NCBI GenBank assembly: GCA_023432225.1
Contig: JAEYUW010000046.1
Span: 172,303-236,302 of the forward strand
DNA: 64,000 nt
Source: Verrucomicrobiota bacterium
GTDB lineage: Bacteria; Verrucomicrobiota; Verrucomicrobiia; Opitutales; Opitutaceae
Direction of reading: 5' to 3'
The notes under the pieces were generated by a model. The model was not told where the DNA came from. It saw nothing but the letters and a program-made list of their open reading frames with translations, and ran no database searches. Both the position numbers and the translations under genes were made by a program. Positions 57,886-64,000 of the stretch are shown piece by piece (position 1 is the first letter of the stretch; every line of letters starts with the position of its first letter).

Positions 57886-58035
57886 TCAAATTGCGGAGTT
57901 CGGATTGCGGAATGCGGATTGAGGCAGACGCGCAGCGTGGGATTGAGCGGAGACCGCGGAGGAGAATTGTCGGGTATCGCGCGAGTCGCTTCGCGCCATT
58001 CCGCAATCCGCAATCTGCAGTCCGCAATGGTTCAT
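57886..58035 (-). CDS. Repeat-derived small ORF joining nuoD and nuoI
   Basis: 49 codons, MNHCGLQIADCGMARSDSR to LPQSAFRNPNSAI. Its ATG overlaps the nuoD stop (ATGA) and its TGA is two bases before the nuoI ATG. GGAGAAG precedes the start by about 9 bases. Composed of the same GCGGATTG palindrome as the nuoK-nuoL frame. Function unknown. Confidence 0.4.
   Translation of the reverse strand: MNHCGLQIADCGMARSDSRDTRQFSSAVSAQSHAARLPQSAFRNPNSAI
57889..58030. repeat. GCGGATTG word-repeat palindrome, copy 2
   Basis: AATTGCGGAGTTCGGATTGC with GGAATGCGGATTG at the left mirrors CATTCCGCAATCCGCAATC...GTCCGCAATGG at the right. The central ~60 bp is unrelated to copy 1. Confidence 0.9.
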
Positions 58036-59204
58036 CGGTCCACTTCTCCGAGGACGATGTCGATGCTGCCGAGGATGACGACGGAGTCGGCGATGGTATG
58101 GCCGAGGCACATTTCCTCGAGCAGCGTCAGGTTGATGAGCGTGGGCGGACGGACGCGGTAACGATACGGATTGGGCGTGCCGTCGCTGATGAGATAGAAA
58201 CCGAGTTCGCCCTTCGGGCCTTCGATGCGGCCGTAAGCTTCGCCGGCCTTCGGGCGGAAGCCGCGGATCTTCGCCTTGGGGTCCATGACCGGGCCGGCGG
58301 GGAGATCGCGGAAGGCTTGCTCGAGGATTTTGACCGACTCGCGCATTTCGAGAATGCGGAGCATGTAGCGGTCGTAGGTGTCGCCGTGCTCGCCGAGCGG
58401 CACGCGGAAATCGAAGCGCGGGTAGAAGCCGTAGCCGTCGACCTTGCGCAGGTCGTAGTTGTAGCCGGAGGCGCGGAGGCACGGGCCGGTGATGCCGGCG
58501 TTGATGGCGGCCTTCGCGTCGAGCACGCCGACGCCTTGCGTGCGGGCGAGCATGATCTCGTTGCCGGTGAGCATCTGCTCCCACTCGTCGAGGAAGCGCG
58601 GGTAATCGGCCACGAGCTTCTGCGCGGCGGCGAGCCACTCCGGCGAGGGATCGACGCGGCAGCCGCCGAAGCGCTGGAAGTTGCACATCATGCGCGAGCC
58701 GCTGAGCGCCTCGAAGAGATCGAGGAACTTCTCGCGCTCGCGGAAGCCGTAGAGGAGCGGCGTGAACGAGGTGCCGAGGTCGTTGAAGAGGAAGCCGACG
58801 AGGCAGGTGTGGTTCACCAGGCGCGTCATTTCCGCGAGGATGATGCGGAGGTATTGCGCGCGGTCGGGCACGGCTTGGCCGGCGAGCTTTTCCACGGCCA
58901 TCGCGTAGGCCCAGTTCGTCGACATCGAGCAGAGATAGTCGAGTCGGTCCGTGTAGGGCATCGAGCCGAGGTAGCTCGTGCCTTCGGCGATTTTCTCGTG
59001 ATTGCGGTGCAGGTAGCCGAAGACGGGCTTCAGCTTCACAATCTGCTCGCCGTCGAGCGTGGCGACCATGCGGAACACGCCGTGGGTCGACGGGTGTTGC
59101 GGTCCCATCGAGACCTCGAGGAGGTCGCCGTGGAACGGATCCTTCACGGCGCGAACAGTCGGGCCTTGGTGCGAGGTGAAGTTGGAAAATTGGGAGAGGC
59201 TCAT
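58032..59204 (-). CDS. nuoD: NADH-quinone oxidoreductase subunit D
   Basis: 390 residues, the 49-kDa quinone-binding subunit. MGPQHPSTHGVFRMVATLDGE at the N-terminus is the HPSTHG quinone loop, YLHRNHEKIAEG and RLDYLCSMSTNWAYAMAVEKL follow, and the C-terminus ends IVLGEVDR (G-x-x-D-R). ATG 59204 overlaps the nuoC stop (ATGA). Confidence 0.96.
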   Translation of the reverse strand: MSLSQFSNFTSHQGPTVRAVKDPFHGDLLEVSMGPQHPSTHGVFRMVATLDGEQIVKLKPVFGYLHRNHEKIAEGTSYLGSMPYTDRLDYLCSMSTNWAYAMAVEKLAGQAVPDRAQYLRIILAEMTRLVNHTCLVGFLFNDLGTSFTPLLYGFREREKFLDLFEALSGSRMMCNFQRFGGCRVDPSPEWLAAAQKLVADYPRFLDEWEQMLTGNEIMLARTQGVGVLDAKAAINAGITGPCLRASGYNYDLRKVDGYGFYPRFDFRVPLGEHGDTYDRYMLRILEMRESVKILEQAFRDLPAGPVMDPKAKIRGFRPKAGEAYGRIEGPKGELGFYLISDGTPNPYRYRVRPPTLINLTLLEEMCLGHTIADSVVILGSIDIVLGEVDR

Positions 59205-59890
59205 GATTTGGCGCCCTCCTTCGCTGAAGCTACGGAGGGTCCGTCCTGCGGCTGCGCCGCAGGCGGAGGATAGTGGGCCTTGGCGCGGGCGAGGACGGCG
59301 TCGTGCGGGGTCGGCTCGTATTCGAAGTCGTCCGGCGAGACGTAGTCCTTGCGCATCGGGTGATCTTTGAACTCGTCCCACATGAGCAGGCGGCGGAGAT
59401 CCGGGTGACCTTCGAAGACGATGCCGTAGAGATCGAAGATTTCGCGCTCCTGGAAATCGCACGAGCGCCACACGGGCGTGAGCGAGGGGAGCTTCACGTT
59501 GTCGCTGCGGTTGCCGGTGCGCATGCGGATGACGACCGGGCCGTGTTTCAGCGCCATCGAGTAGAGGTGATAGACAGCCTCGAGGTAACCGGGCTCGGTG
59601 CGCTTGGTCTTCTCTTCAACGACCTTGGCCGGGCCACCGGCGGGGTCGGGGACGGTGGTCTTCTTCACGTCGACCACTTCCTTGTCGAGCCAGTCGACGC
59701 CCGTGGCGTTGGAGCAATAGTCGAGTTGCAGGGCCTCGTCGTCGCGCAGGAAGAGCGCGATTTCGCGGCCGAGCTTCGAGTCGATGAGCAGCGAGTGTTC
59801 GGCGGCAGCGCCGGGGTTGAGCTGGATCGAGACCTTGGCGCCGGGAAAGCGCGCGGCGATGCGATCGCGGATTTGTTCGAGCGTTTCCAT
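59201..59890 (-). CDS. nuoC: NADH-quinone oxidoreductase subunit C
   Basis: 229 residues, the 30-kDa subunit. The signature WRSCDFQEREIFDLYGIVFEGHPDLRRLLMWDEF is complete, followed by HPMRKDYV. A ~25-residue charged insertion (VVDVKKTTVPDPAGGPAKV) and a Pro-rich C-terminal tail lengthen it slightly. It starts three bases after the nuoB stop. Confidence 0.95.
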   Translation of the reverse strand: METLEQIRDRIAARFPGAKVSIQLNPGAAAEHSLLIDSKLGREIALFLRDDEALQLDYCSNATGVDWLDKEVVDVKKTTVPDPAGGPAKVVEEKTKRTEPGYLEAVYHLYSMALKHGPVVIRMRTGNRSDNVKLPSLTPVWRSCDFQEREIFDLYGIVFEGHPDLRRLLMWDEFKDHPMRKDYVSPDDFEYEPTPHDAVLARAKAHYPPPAAQPQDGPSVASAKEGAKS

Positions 59891-59893
59891 GGC

Positions 59894-60562
59894 TCAGGCC
59901 TTGCGCGGGAGCGACGGCGGCGACCACACGTCGGGATTTTTCGAGGGCACGATGTCGTGCTCGCCGTATTCGGGAACGGGAAACTCGCTTTGCACGTCCG
60001 AGCGCAGGTGTTTCGCGGTCTGCGGACCGGCGACCTTCTCACTCTGGATCTTCTTCTGGAGCTCGATCAGGCCGTTGAGCAGCGCCTCGGGGCGCGGCGG
60101 GCAACCCGGGATGTAGATGTCGACCGGAATGAAGCGGTCGACACCTTTGAGGACGTTGTAGCCCTGCTTGAAGGGGCCGCCGGAAATCGCGCACGCGCCC
60201 ATCGCGATGCAGTATTTCGGCTCGGGCATCTGGTTCCAGAGGCGGACGACGTTCGGCGCCATTTTCTTGGTGACGGTGCCGGAGACGATCATGAGGTCGG
60301 CTTGGCGCGGCGACGGGCGGAAAATCTCGGCGCCGAAGCGGGCGATGTCGAAGCGCGCCGTGGCGGCAGCGATCATCTCGATGGCGCAGCAGGCCAGACC
60401 GAACTGCAGCGGCCAGATCGAGTTCGCGCGGCCCCAGTTATAGAGCTCCTCGAGCGAGGTGAGCAGGATGCCGTGGCGGCGGAGCTCTTCGCGCTCTGCG
60501 TCGGAGATGTTTCCGGCGGCCGGGAACGGCGTCGGAGTTGGCGTGGAGGGAGCGTCGCTCAT
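59894..60562 (-). CDS. nuoB: NADH-quinone oxidoreductase subunit B
   Basis: 222 residues. Cluster N2 ligands are visible: FGLACCAIEM (two adjacent Cys), GACAISGG (Cys) and YIPGCPPRPEALL (Cys). RQADLMIVSGTVTKKMAP is the conserved quinone-side block. ATG 60562 overlaps the nuoA stop (ATGA). Confidence 0.96.
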   Translation of the reverse strand: MSDAPSTPTPTPFPAAGNISDAEREELRRHGILLTSLEELYNWGRANSIWPLQFGLACCAIEMIAAATARFDIARFGAEIFRPSPRQADLMIVSGTVTKKMAPNVVRLWNQMPEPKYCIAMGACAISGGPFKQGYNVLKGVDRFIPVDIYIPGCPPRPEALLNGLIELQKKIQSEKVAGPQTAKHLRSDVQSEFPVPEYGEHDIVPSKNPDVWSPPSLPRKA

Positions 60563-60930
60563 TTCCAGTTGAGGTGGCCGCGGGCCCAGGCCCACACGAG
60601 GCCTTCGGCAAGAAGAAGGATGAACACCAGCATCGCGAACAGGGCGCCCGCGGGCAGGCCGGTGAAGGCGACGGCGAAGGGCAGGAGGAACAGCACCTCG
60701 ACGTCGAAGATCAGGAACAGAATCGCGTAGAGATAATAGTGCGCCTTGAACTGGATCCAGGATTCGCCCTGGGGAGGAAGACCGCATTCATAGACCGCAT
60801 TCTTGAGCGCGTTGGGCTTGGCGGGTTGGAAGAACCGCACCCAGAGCTGAGCGACACCCAAAAGAAGCAGCGGGAAGGCGACAGCGACGCCGAGAAAGAG
60901 GGCCAGGAATGCGTGGGAATGGCCGTTCAT
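60559..60930 (-). CDS. nuoA: NADH-quinone oxidoreductase subunit A
   Basis: 123 residues, three helices. YECGLPPQGESWIQFKAHYYLYAILFLIFDVEVLFLLP contains the conserved Cys-Gly loop and FDVE. First gene of the operon; upstream CTTACCAAAAAAAC-ATG lacks a Shine-Dalgarno motif. Confidence 0.95.
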   Translation of the reverse strand: MNGHSHAFLALFLGVAVAFPLLLLGVAQLWVRFFQPAKPNALKNAVYECGLPPQGESWIQFKAHYYLYAILFLIFDVEVLFLLPFAVAFTGLPAGALFAMLVFILLLAEGLVWAWARGHLNWK

Positions 60931-61005
60931 GTTTTTTTGGTAAGAGCAGCTTCGGAATCTGCCAACTTCTATTCAACGCCGGAACCGTTCCGTTAATTGT
61001 CAGAA

Positions 61006-61039
61006 GCTAATCATCGATTGGCCGGAGGAGCCGATTAGC
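61006..61039. promoter_or_regulatory. Inverted repeat between nuoA and ferredoxin genes
   Basis: GCTAATC (61006-61012) and GATTAGC (61033-61039) flank ATCGATTGGCC...GGAGCCGAT. It lies near the middle of the 217-bp divergent region and could be an operator for either gene. No regulator can be named. Confidence 0.35.
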
Positions 61040-61147
61040 CCGGTTGCAACTAATACCATCTCGCCAAGAAACGCGAAGTGCCCGGCAAAGCGTGGGGAGC
61101 GCACCGCGCCGTGATGCGCTACAGTGTGCGCGTCACTTTTCTCCACC

Positions 61148-61381
61148 ATGGCCACTCTCACTGATCGTCTCTCCTACAACGTCACCGGTCGCTTCTATGT
61201 CGACTCCAGCTGCATCGACTGTGACCAATGCCGCGTGATCGCGCCGGACAATTTCGCGCGTAACGAAGAGACGGGCACCTCCTACGTCACGAAGCAGCCG
61301 GTGACCGAGGAAGAGATCGCCAAGTGCAAGGAAGCGATCGACAGCTGCGCGACCGCCTCGATCGGCGACGACGGCGAGTAA
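61148..61381 (+). CDS. Small ferredoxin, paralogue of 12296-12532
   Basis: 77 residues. CIDCDQC gives three ligands; the fourth is in CKEAIDSCATASIG, where the usual Cys-Pro is Cys-Ala. FYVDSSCIDCDQCRVIAPDNF parallels FYVDQQCIDCDLCRETAPGFF of the other copy, and both end with an acidic DGE tail. It would carry one [4Fe-4S] cluster in the cytosol. It is divergent from nuoA, which matters because nuoE, F and G are absent from the cluster. Confidence 0.88.
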   Translation: MATLTDRLSYNVTGRFYVDSSCIDCDQCRVIAPDNFARNEETGTSYVTKQPVTEEEIAKCKEAIDSCATASIGDDGE

Positions 61382-61409
61382 ACCAATTTGTGTGTTAGTT
61401 CGTGTGTTC

Positions 61410-61441
61410 AACCGGCCGCGGCGCTTAGCGCCGGGCCGGTT
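61410..61441 (+). terminator. Hairpin after the ferredoxin gene
   Basis: AACCGGCC/GGCCGGTT outer stem with an inner CGGCGC-TTAG-GCGCCG-like stem, 28 bp past the stop. It lacks a long T tract (ATCGCTTTAT). Confidence 0.6.
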
Positions 61442-61496
61442 ATCGCTTTATAGAGGTCGCGGAGGACGGGATTCGAGCGCGCCACGGGGAGCATTC

Positions 61497-61570
61497 AAAG
61501 TGGCGGGATCATCCTGCTCCCGCGTGTGACAGGGTCGGGAAGAACGGGATCTGGAAGCTCCCGCTACTTT
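61497..61570. repeat. GTAG double-hairpin element (GCGGGAGC type), diverged copy
   Basis: Right end GGGATCTGGAAGCTCCCGCTACTTT is nearly that of 8779-8840; left end AAAGTGGCGGGATCATCCTG has drifted from GTAG. The TAG of the right-end GTAG (minus strand) is the stop codon of the next gene. Confidence 0.85.
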
Positions 61571-62100
61571 GGCGACGACTTGCCGAGCGCGTCGCGCCAG
61601 AGTTCCACTTCGCCGGCGAGGCCATGACGGGCGAGGCGTGACGCGATCTCGTCGAGCGTCGGCTCGATGACGCGGTGCTTGAGATCGGCGGGCCACTCGG
61701 GGCGTGCGGCGCGGGCGAGCGCCCAGCAAGCCCAGGCGCGCCAGCGGCGTTGATCGCGGCGCGGCGCGTTCATTCGGTCGGCGAGATGTTGGAAGTGCAC
61801 GCGCGGATTGCCGATGAAGACGTCGGGCGGCGTGTGCGCGAGAAACCAGCGCATCGCCGCGTAAGGCAACGGCCATTCGCGCAGGACGGGCTCGTCGCCG
61901 CGCAAATCCGCGCCGAGCGCGCGGTCGAGGCAGAGCGTGGCGCGCGCGGCGAGGCCGCGTTGCCAGAGGTAATGCCCGTAAGTCAGCGCGGTAAGGTAAA
62001 AGGCGGCGTCGCGGGCATCGCCGTGCGTTGTCAGGGCGCTTGCGTCCATCGCCACCGGTGGCGTGGGCAAAAAAGGACAGGACGGAAGTGCGTGGGTCAC
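61564..62100 (-). CDS. Conserved hypothetical protein
   Basis: 178 residues, no recognised domain. The sequence is helical and Trp/Arg-rich (YLTALTYGHYLWQRGLAARATLCLDRAL, RRWRAWACWALARAARPEW, LARHGLAGEVELWRDAL), perhaps a TPR-like or alpha-solenoid fold. Start is GTG at 62100, abutting the AATCTTTC repeat; an ATG 17 codons later is the alternative. Its stop codon TAG is part of the GTAG end of a repeat, so the present C-terminus (GKSSPK) may have been set by that insertion. Confidence 0.6.
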   Translation of the reverse strand: MTHALPSCPFLPTPPVAMDASALTTHGDARDAAFYLTALTYGHYLWQRGLAARATLCLDRALGADLRGDEPVLREWPLPYAAMRWFLAHTPPDVFIGNPRVHFQHLADRMNAPRRDQRRWRAWACWALARAARPEWPADLKHRVIEPTLDEIASRLARHGLAGEVELWRDALGKSSPK

Positions 62101-62201
62101 AATCTTTCCTTGTTCTCTTAATCTTAATCTTTCTCTCGCCTGGAGGCGGCGAAGCGGTCGGAGCAGAGAGAAAGATTAAGATTAAGAGAACGAGAAAGAT
62201 T
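62101..62201. repeat. TCTTAATCTTAATC word-repeat palindrome
   Basis: Left arm (62101-62136) AATCTTTCCTTGTTCTC-TTAATCTTAATC and right arm (62167-62201) GATTAAGATTAAGAGAACG-AGAAAGATT are inverted copies over about 35 bp with two changes, separated by a 30-bp GC-rich loop. It fills most of the gap between divergent genes. Confidence 0.92.
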
Positions 62202-62297
62202 CAGTGATCGATGGCGCGAAGTTGAGCTTGGCGGACCGGCGGCGCTCCCCGCATAACGAGGGCTCTGGAAACACCGACCTCAGATCTGATCAATGAA

Positions 62298-62924
62298 GTG
62301 CGCGGCTGGCGCCGGGCGGCGTTGTGGTGCGTGGCGACGTTGCTGCGTGTTTGGGTGCGCACGTTGCGACTCGAGGCCGACGCGGAGACCGTGAAGCGGC
62401 TTTCGAAGTCCGATGTGCCGGCCGCGATCGTGCTGTGGCACAATCGGCTGTTTCTTTCGCCCGAGTTTTTCCGCCGTTTCCGCACGCAGCGGCGCGTCTA
62501 CGGGCTCGTGAGCGCGAGCAAGGACGGCGCGTGGCTCGCGGCATTTTATCGGATGATCGGCATTCATCCGGTGCGCGGCTCGAGCAGCAATCTCGGGCGC
62601 GAGGCGGCGCGACTCCTCATCGACCGCATGCGCGAGGGACACGACATCGGCATCACGCCGGACGGCCCGCGCGGTCCGATGTATGTCGTCGAACCGGGCG
62701 TGCTCGTCGTCACGCGCCGACTCAATGCGCCGATGGTGCTGCTCGGGGCGGAGTTCACGCGGGCGAAGCGGCTGCGCAGCTGGGACAAGCTTTACATCCC
62801 GTGGCCGTTTTCACGCGTGAAGCTGCGCTGCACGGTGCTCGAGCCGGTGCGAGCCGACGGAGAAAAAATCAGCGCGGAGGACGTCCGCGCTGCGTTGAGG
62901 GCGATCAACCCGGACCCGGATTGA
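62298..62924 (+). CDS. DUF374 lysophospholipid/lipid A acyltransferase-like protein
   Basis: 208 residues. IVLWHNRLFLSP is the variant of the H-x4-D acyltransferase motif in the DUF374 group, followed by SASKDGAWLAAFYRMIGIHPVRGSSSN, GHDIGITPDGPRGPMY and LLGAEFTRAKRLRSWDKLYIPWPFSRV. Members are predicted to acylate a lipid A or lysophospholipid precursor at the inner membrane. The GTG start at 62298 is uncertain: the frame remains open upstream (LETPTSDLINEV) without an ATG. Confidence 0.87.
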   Translation: MRGWRRAALWCVATLLRVWVRTLRLEADAETVKRLSKSDVPAAIVLWHNRLFLSPEFFRRFRTQRRVYGLVSASKDGAWLAAFYRMIGIHPVRGSSSNLGREAARLLIDRMREGHDIGITPDGPRGPMYVVEPGVLVVTRRLNAPMVLLGAEFTRAKRLRSWDKLYIPWPFSRVKLRCTVLEPVRADGEKISAEDVRAALRAINPDPD

Positions 62925-62954
62925 TCGCGGGAGTTGGATGGTTGCGGCGTTCGC

Positions 62955-63353
62955 TCAGAACGTCGGCGTGACCGTGACGCTTTGGCCAGGCTCGACGACG
63001 TAGTCGTTGCCGGCGCACCAGGTGAGGTCGTTGATGAGCACCTTGAACACGACCGGGGCGCTGGCGCCCTTGAGGGTCGAAGTCCAGCCGTCGGCGGCGA
63101 CGCAGTCCATCGCGATGCCGTGGTCCCAGCTGAGCCCCGGACCTTCACCGCGGAGGTAGAGATGGTTGCCGAAGCCGATGTCGACCCGCGCGGTGATCAG
63201 CGTGGCCGGTGCTTCGGGTTGCTCGGCCGACTTGCGACGAGCGAGCGGAGCAGCGGCCGAGGCGGACTTCTTCGCCGGAGCTTTGGCGGACGCTTTGGTG
63301 GCTTTGGGAGCGGCGGCCGCAGGGGCGGCTGCCTTCTTGGTGGTCTTCTTCAT
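62955..63353 (-). CDS. Lys/Ala-rich protein with C-terminal carbohydrate-binding-like domain
   Basis: 132 residues. Residues 1-45 are a histone-H1-like Lys/Ala/Pro tail (KKTTKKAAAPAAAAPKATK). The C-terminal ~85 residues form a small beta-sandwich (VDIGFGNHLYLRGEGPGLSWDHGI, VVFKVLINDLTWCAGNDYVVEPG) resembling starch-binding or isoamylase-early-set modules. No signal peptide. The pairing of a DNA-binding-type tail with a glycan-binding-type domain is odd; the function is not known. Convergent with the acyltransferase gene. Confidence 0.7.
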   Translation of the reverse strand: MKKTTKKAAAPAAAAPKATKASAKAPAKKSASAAAPLARRKSAEQPEAPATLITARVDIGFGNHLYLRGEGPGLSWDHGIAMDCVAADGWTSTLKGASAPVVFKVLINDLTWCAGNDYVVEPGQSVTVTPTF

Positions 63354-63539
63354 GGCTTTAAAAATGGAATGATGTGAACCGGCGGAGGGTCTGTTTCCCG
63401 CTCCACGGTGGGAGGTGCAACAGCAAATTCAGGGCCAGTCCCCGCCGCGGGTCGGGAGTTTTTCTGCAACATCTGCGCGGTGACGGAAAAATTTTGGTTT
63501 ACTCCGGCGAAATCGGTCTGCAAACAAACACCTCCCTTC

Positions 63540-63615
63540 GGGGCAGTAGCTCAGTTGATAGAGCGCGTCGTTCGCAACGACGAGGTCGTCGGTTTGATCC
63601 CGATCTGCTCCACCA
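63540..63615 (+). tRNA. tRNA-Ala (CGC) with A19/U56
   Basis: Acceptor GGGGCAG/CTGCTCC contains the G3-U70 pair that identifies alanine tRNA. Anticodon loop TTCGCAA reads CGC; T stem GTCGG/CCGAT; encoded CCA. The D loop has G18-A19 and the T loop TTTGATC, so the near-universal G19-C56 contact is replaced by A19-U56. Confidence 0.93.
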
Positions 63616-63622
63616 CTTTCTC

Positions 63623-63660
63623 GCGCCCTCCGAGCTTACCGCCGGAGGGCGCGCTGTTTT
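63623..63660 (+). terminator. Terminator after tRNA-Ala
   Basis: GCGCCCTCCG/CGGAGGGCGC is a 10-bp stem with a 10-base loop, followed by GCTGTTTT. Confidence 0.75.
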
Positions 63661-63720
63661 GCGGGTGGTTTCGTGTTCTCGACAAGAGCGCGGGCGCCAC
63701 GCAAAGTGCGCCGGACGGTT

Positions 63721-63797
63721 GTCCCCGTAGCTCAGCTGGATAGAGCAGCGGTTTTCTAAACCGCTGGTCGCGTGTTCGAGTCACGCCGGGGACGCCA
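63721..63797 (+). tRNA. tRNA-Arg (TCT)
   Basis: Acceptor GTCCCCG/CGGGGAC, anticodon stem GCGGT/ACCGC with loop TTTCTAA (TCT), T arm GCGTG/CACGC, encoded CCA. Confidence 0.96.
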
Positions 63798-63875
63798 TCG
63801 CGCTCACGTCGCGCCAAAAATAATGACTTGCCTCGCCGGAATGCGTGGGGCTTCTTCGTCCTTCCGATGAATCAT

Positions 63876-63952
<77 letters not shown>

Positions 63953-63960
63953 TTTTCCCC

Positions 63961-63993
63961 GAACCGCATCTTGGCGACGAGATGCGGTTCTTT
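63961..63993 (+). terminator. Terminator after tRNA-Pro
   Basis: GAACCGCATCT and AGATGCGGTTC form an 11-bp stem with a short loop, followed by TTT. Confidence 0.75.
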
Positions 63994-64000
63994 GCGTCTA

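Overview
The window is GC-rich (roughly two-thirds G+C by eye), densely packed chromosomal DNA from a Gram-negative-like bacterium. It has two TonB-dependent receptors, a rhomboid protease and a 14-subunit-type NADH dehydrogenase cluster. The gene content (GlpX-type FBPase, GH44 with Ig repeats, DUF4019, DUF2851, YugP-like Zn-protease, Lys/Ala-rich protein with a carbohydrate-binding-like domain), the near absence of Shine-Dalgarno sites before lead genes, and the many palindromic intergenic repeats suggest Verrucomicrobiota, probably Opitutaceae. That assignment is inference; no 16S gene is present.

Layout. 1-8.8 kb: end of fabF, DUF4019 protein, glpX, tRNA-Phe, free Met-sulfoxide reductase, an ECF sigma/anti-sigma pair, a lytic transglycosylase-like protein, a HAD phosphatase, prfA-prmC. 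8.9-15.3 kb: tail-specific protease, rhomboid protease, ferredoxin, TonB receptor, Zn-protease. 15.3-19.9 kb: acetyltransferase, gmd, a secreted beta-helix protein, an aldo/keto reductase. 20.4-28.9 kb: tRNA-Ser, DUF2851, then the translation/transcription operon nusA-infB-rbfA-nrnA-truB-ribF behind a promoter plus intrinsic terminator (probable attenuator).

28.96-30.42 kb: tRNA-Asp followed by a 1.38-kb AT-richer islet bounded by a 27-bp direct repeat of the tRNA 3' end. It carries a single gene for a nucleoside-deoxyribosyltransferase-like protein and no integrase. 30.6-41.1 kb: sugar catabolism and uptake (aldo/keto reductase, Zn-alcohol dehydrogenase, AraC regulator, GPH-type symporter, Gfo/Idh/MocA oxidoreductase, ribose-type ABC transporter). 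41.3-47.8 kb: TonB receptor divergent from a large secreted GH44 glycanase.

48.0-60.9 kb (minus strand): nuoABCD-I-HJKL-M-M-N, with no nuoE, F or G. Four of its gene junctions are occupied by dispersed repeats, and each repeat is an open frame joined to both neighbours by overlapping or adjacent stop/start codons. A ferredoxin gene lies divergently upstream of nuoA. 61.4-64 kb: hypothetical protein, DUF374 acyltransferase, Lys/Ala-rich protein and three tRNAs (Ala, Arg, Pro).

The main unexplained structure is the set of intergenic repeats: GTAG-bounded double hairpins similar in design to REP/SMAG elements, GGTGGA-bounded double hairpins, and several word-repeat palindromes. Some sit inside operons, supply a stop codon, or bracket a single gene.
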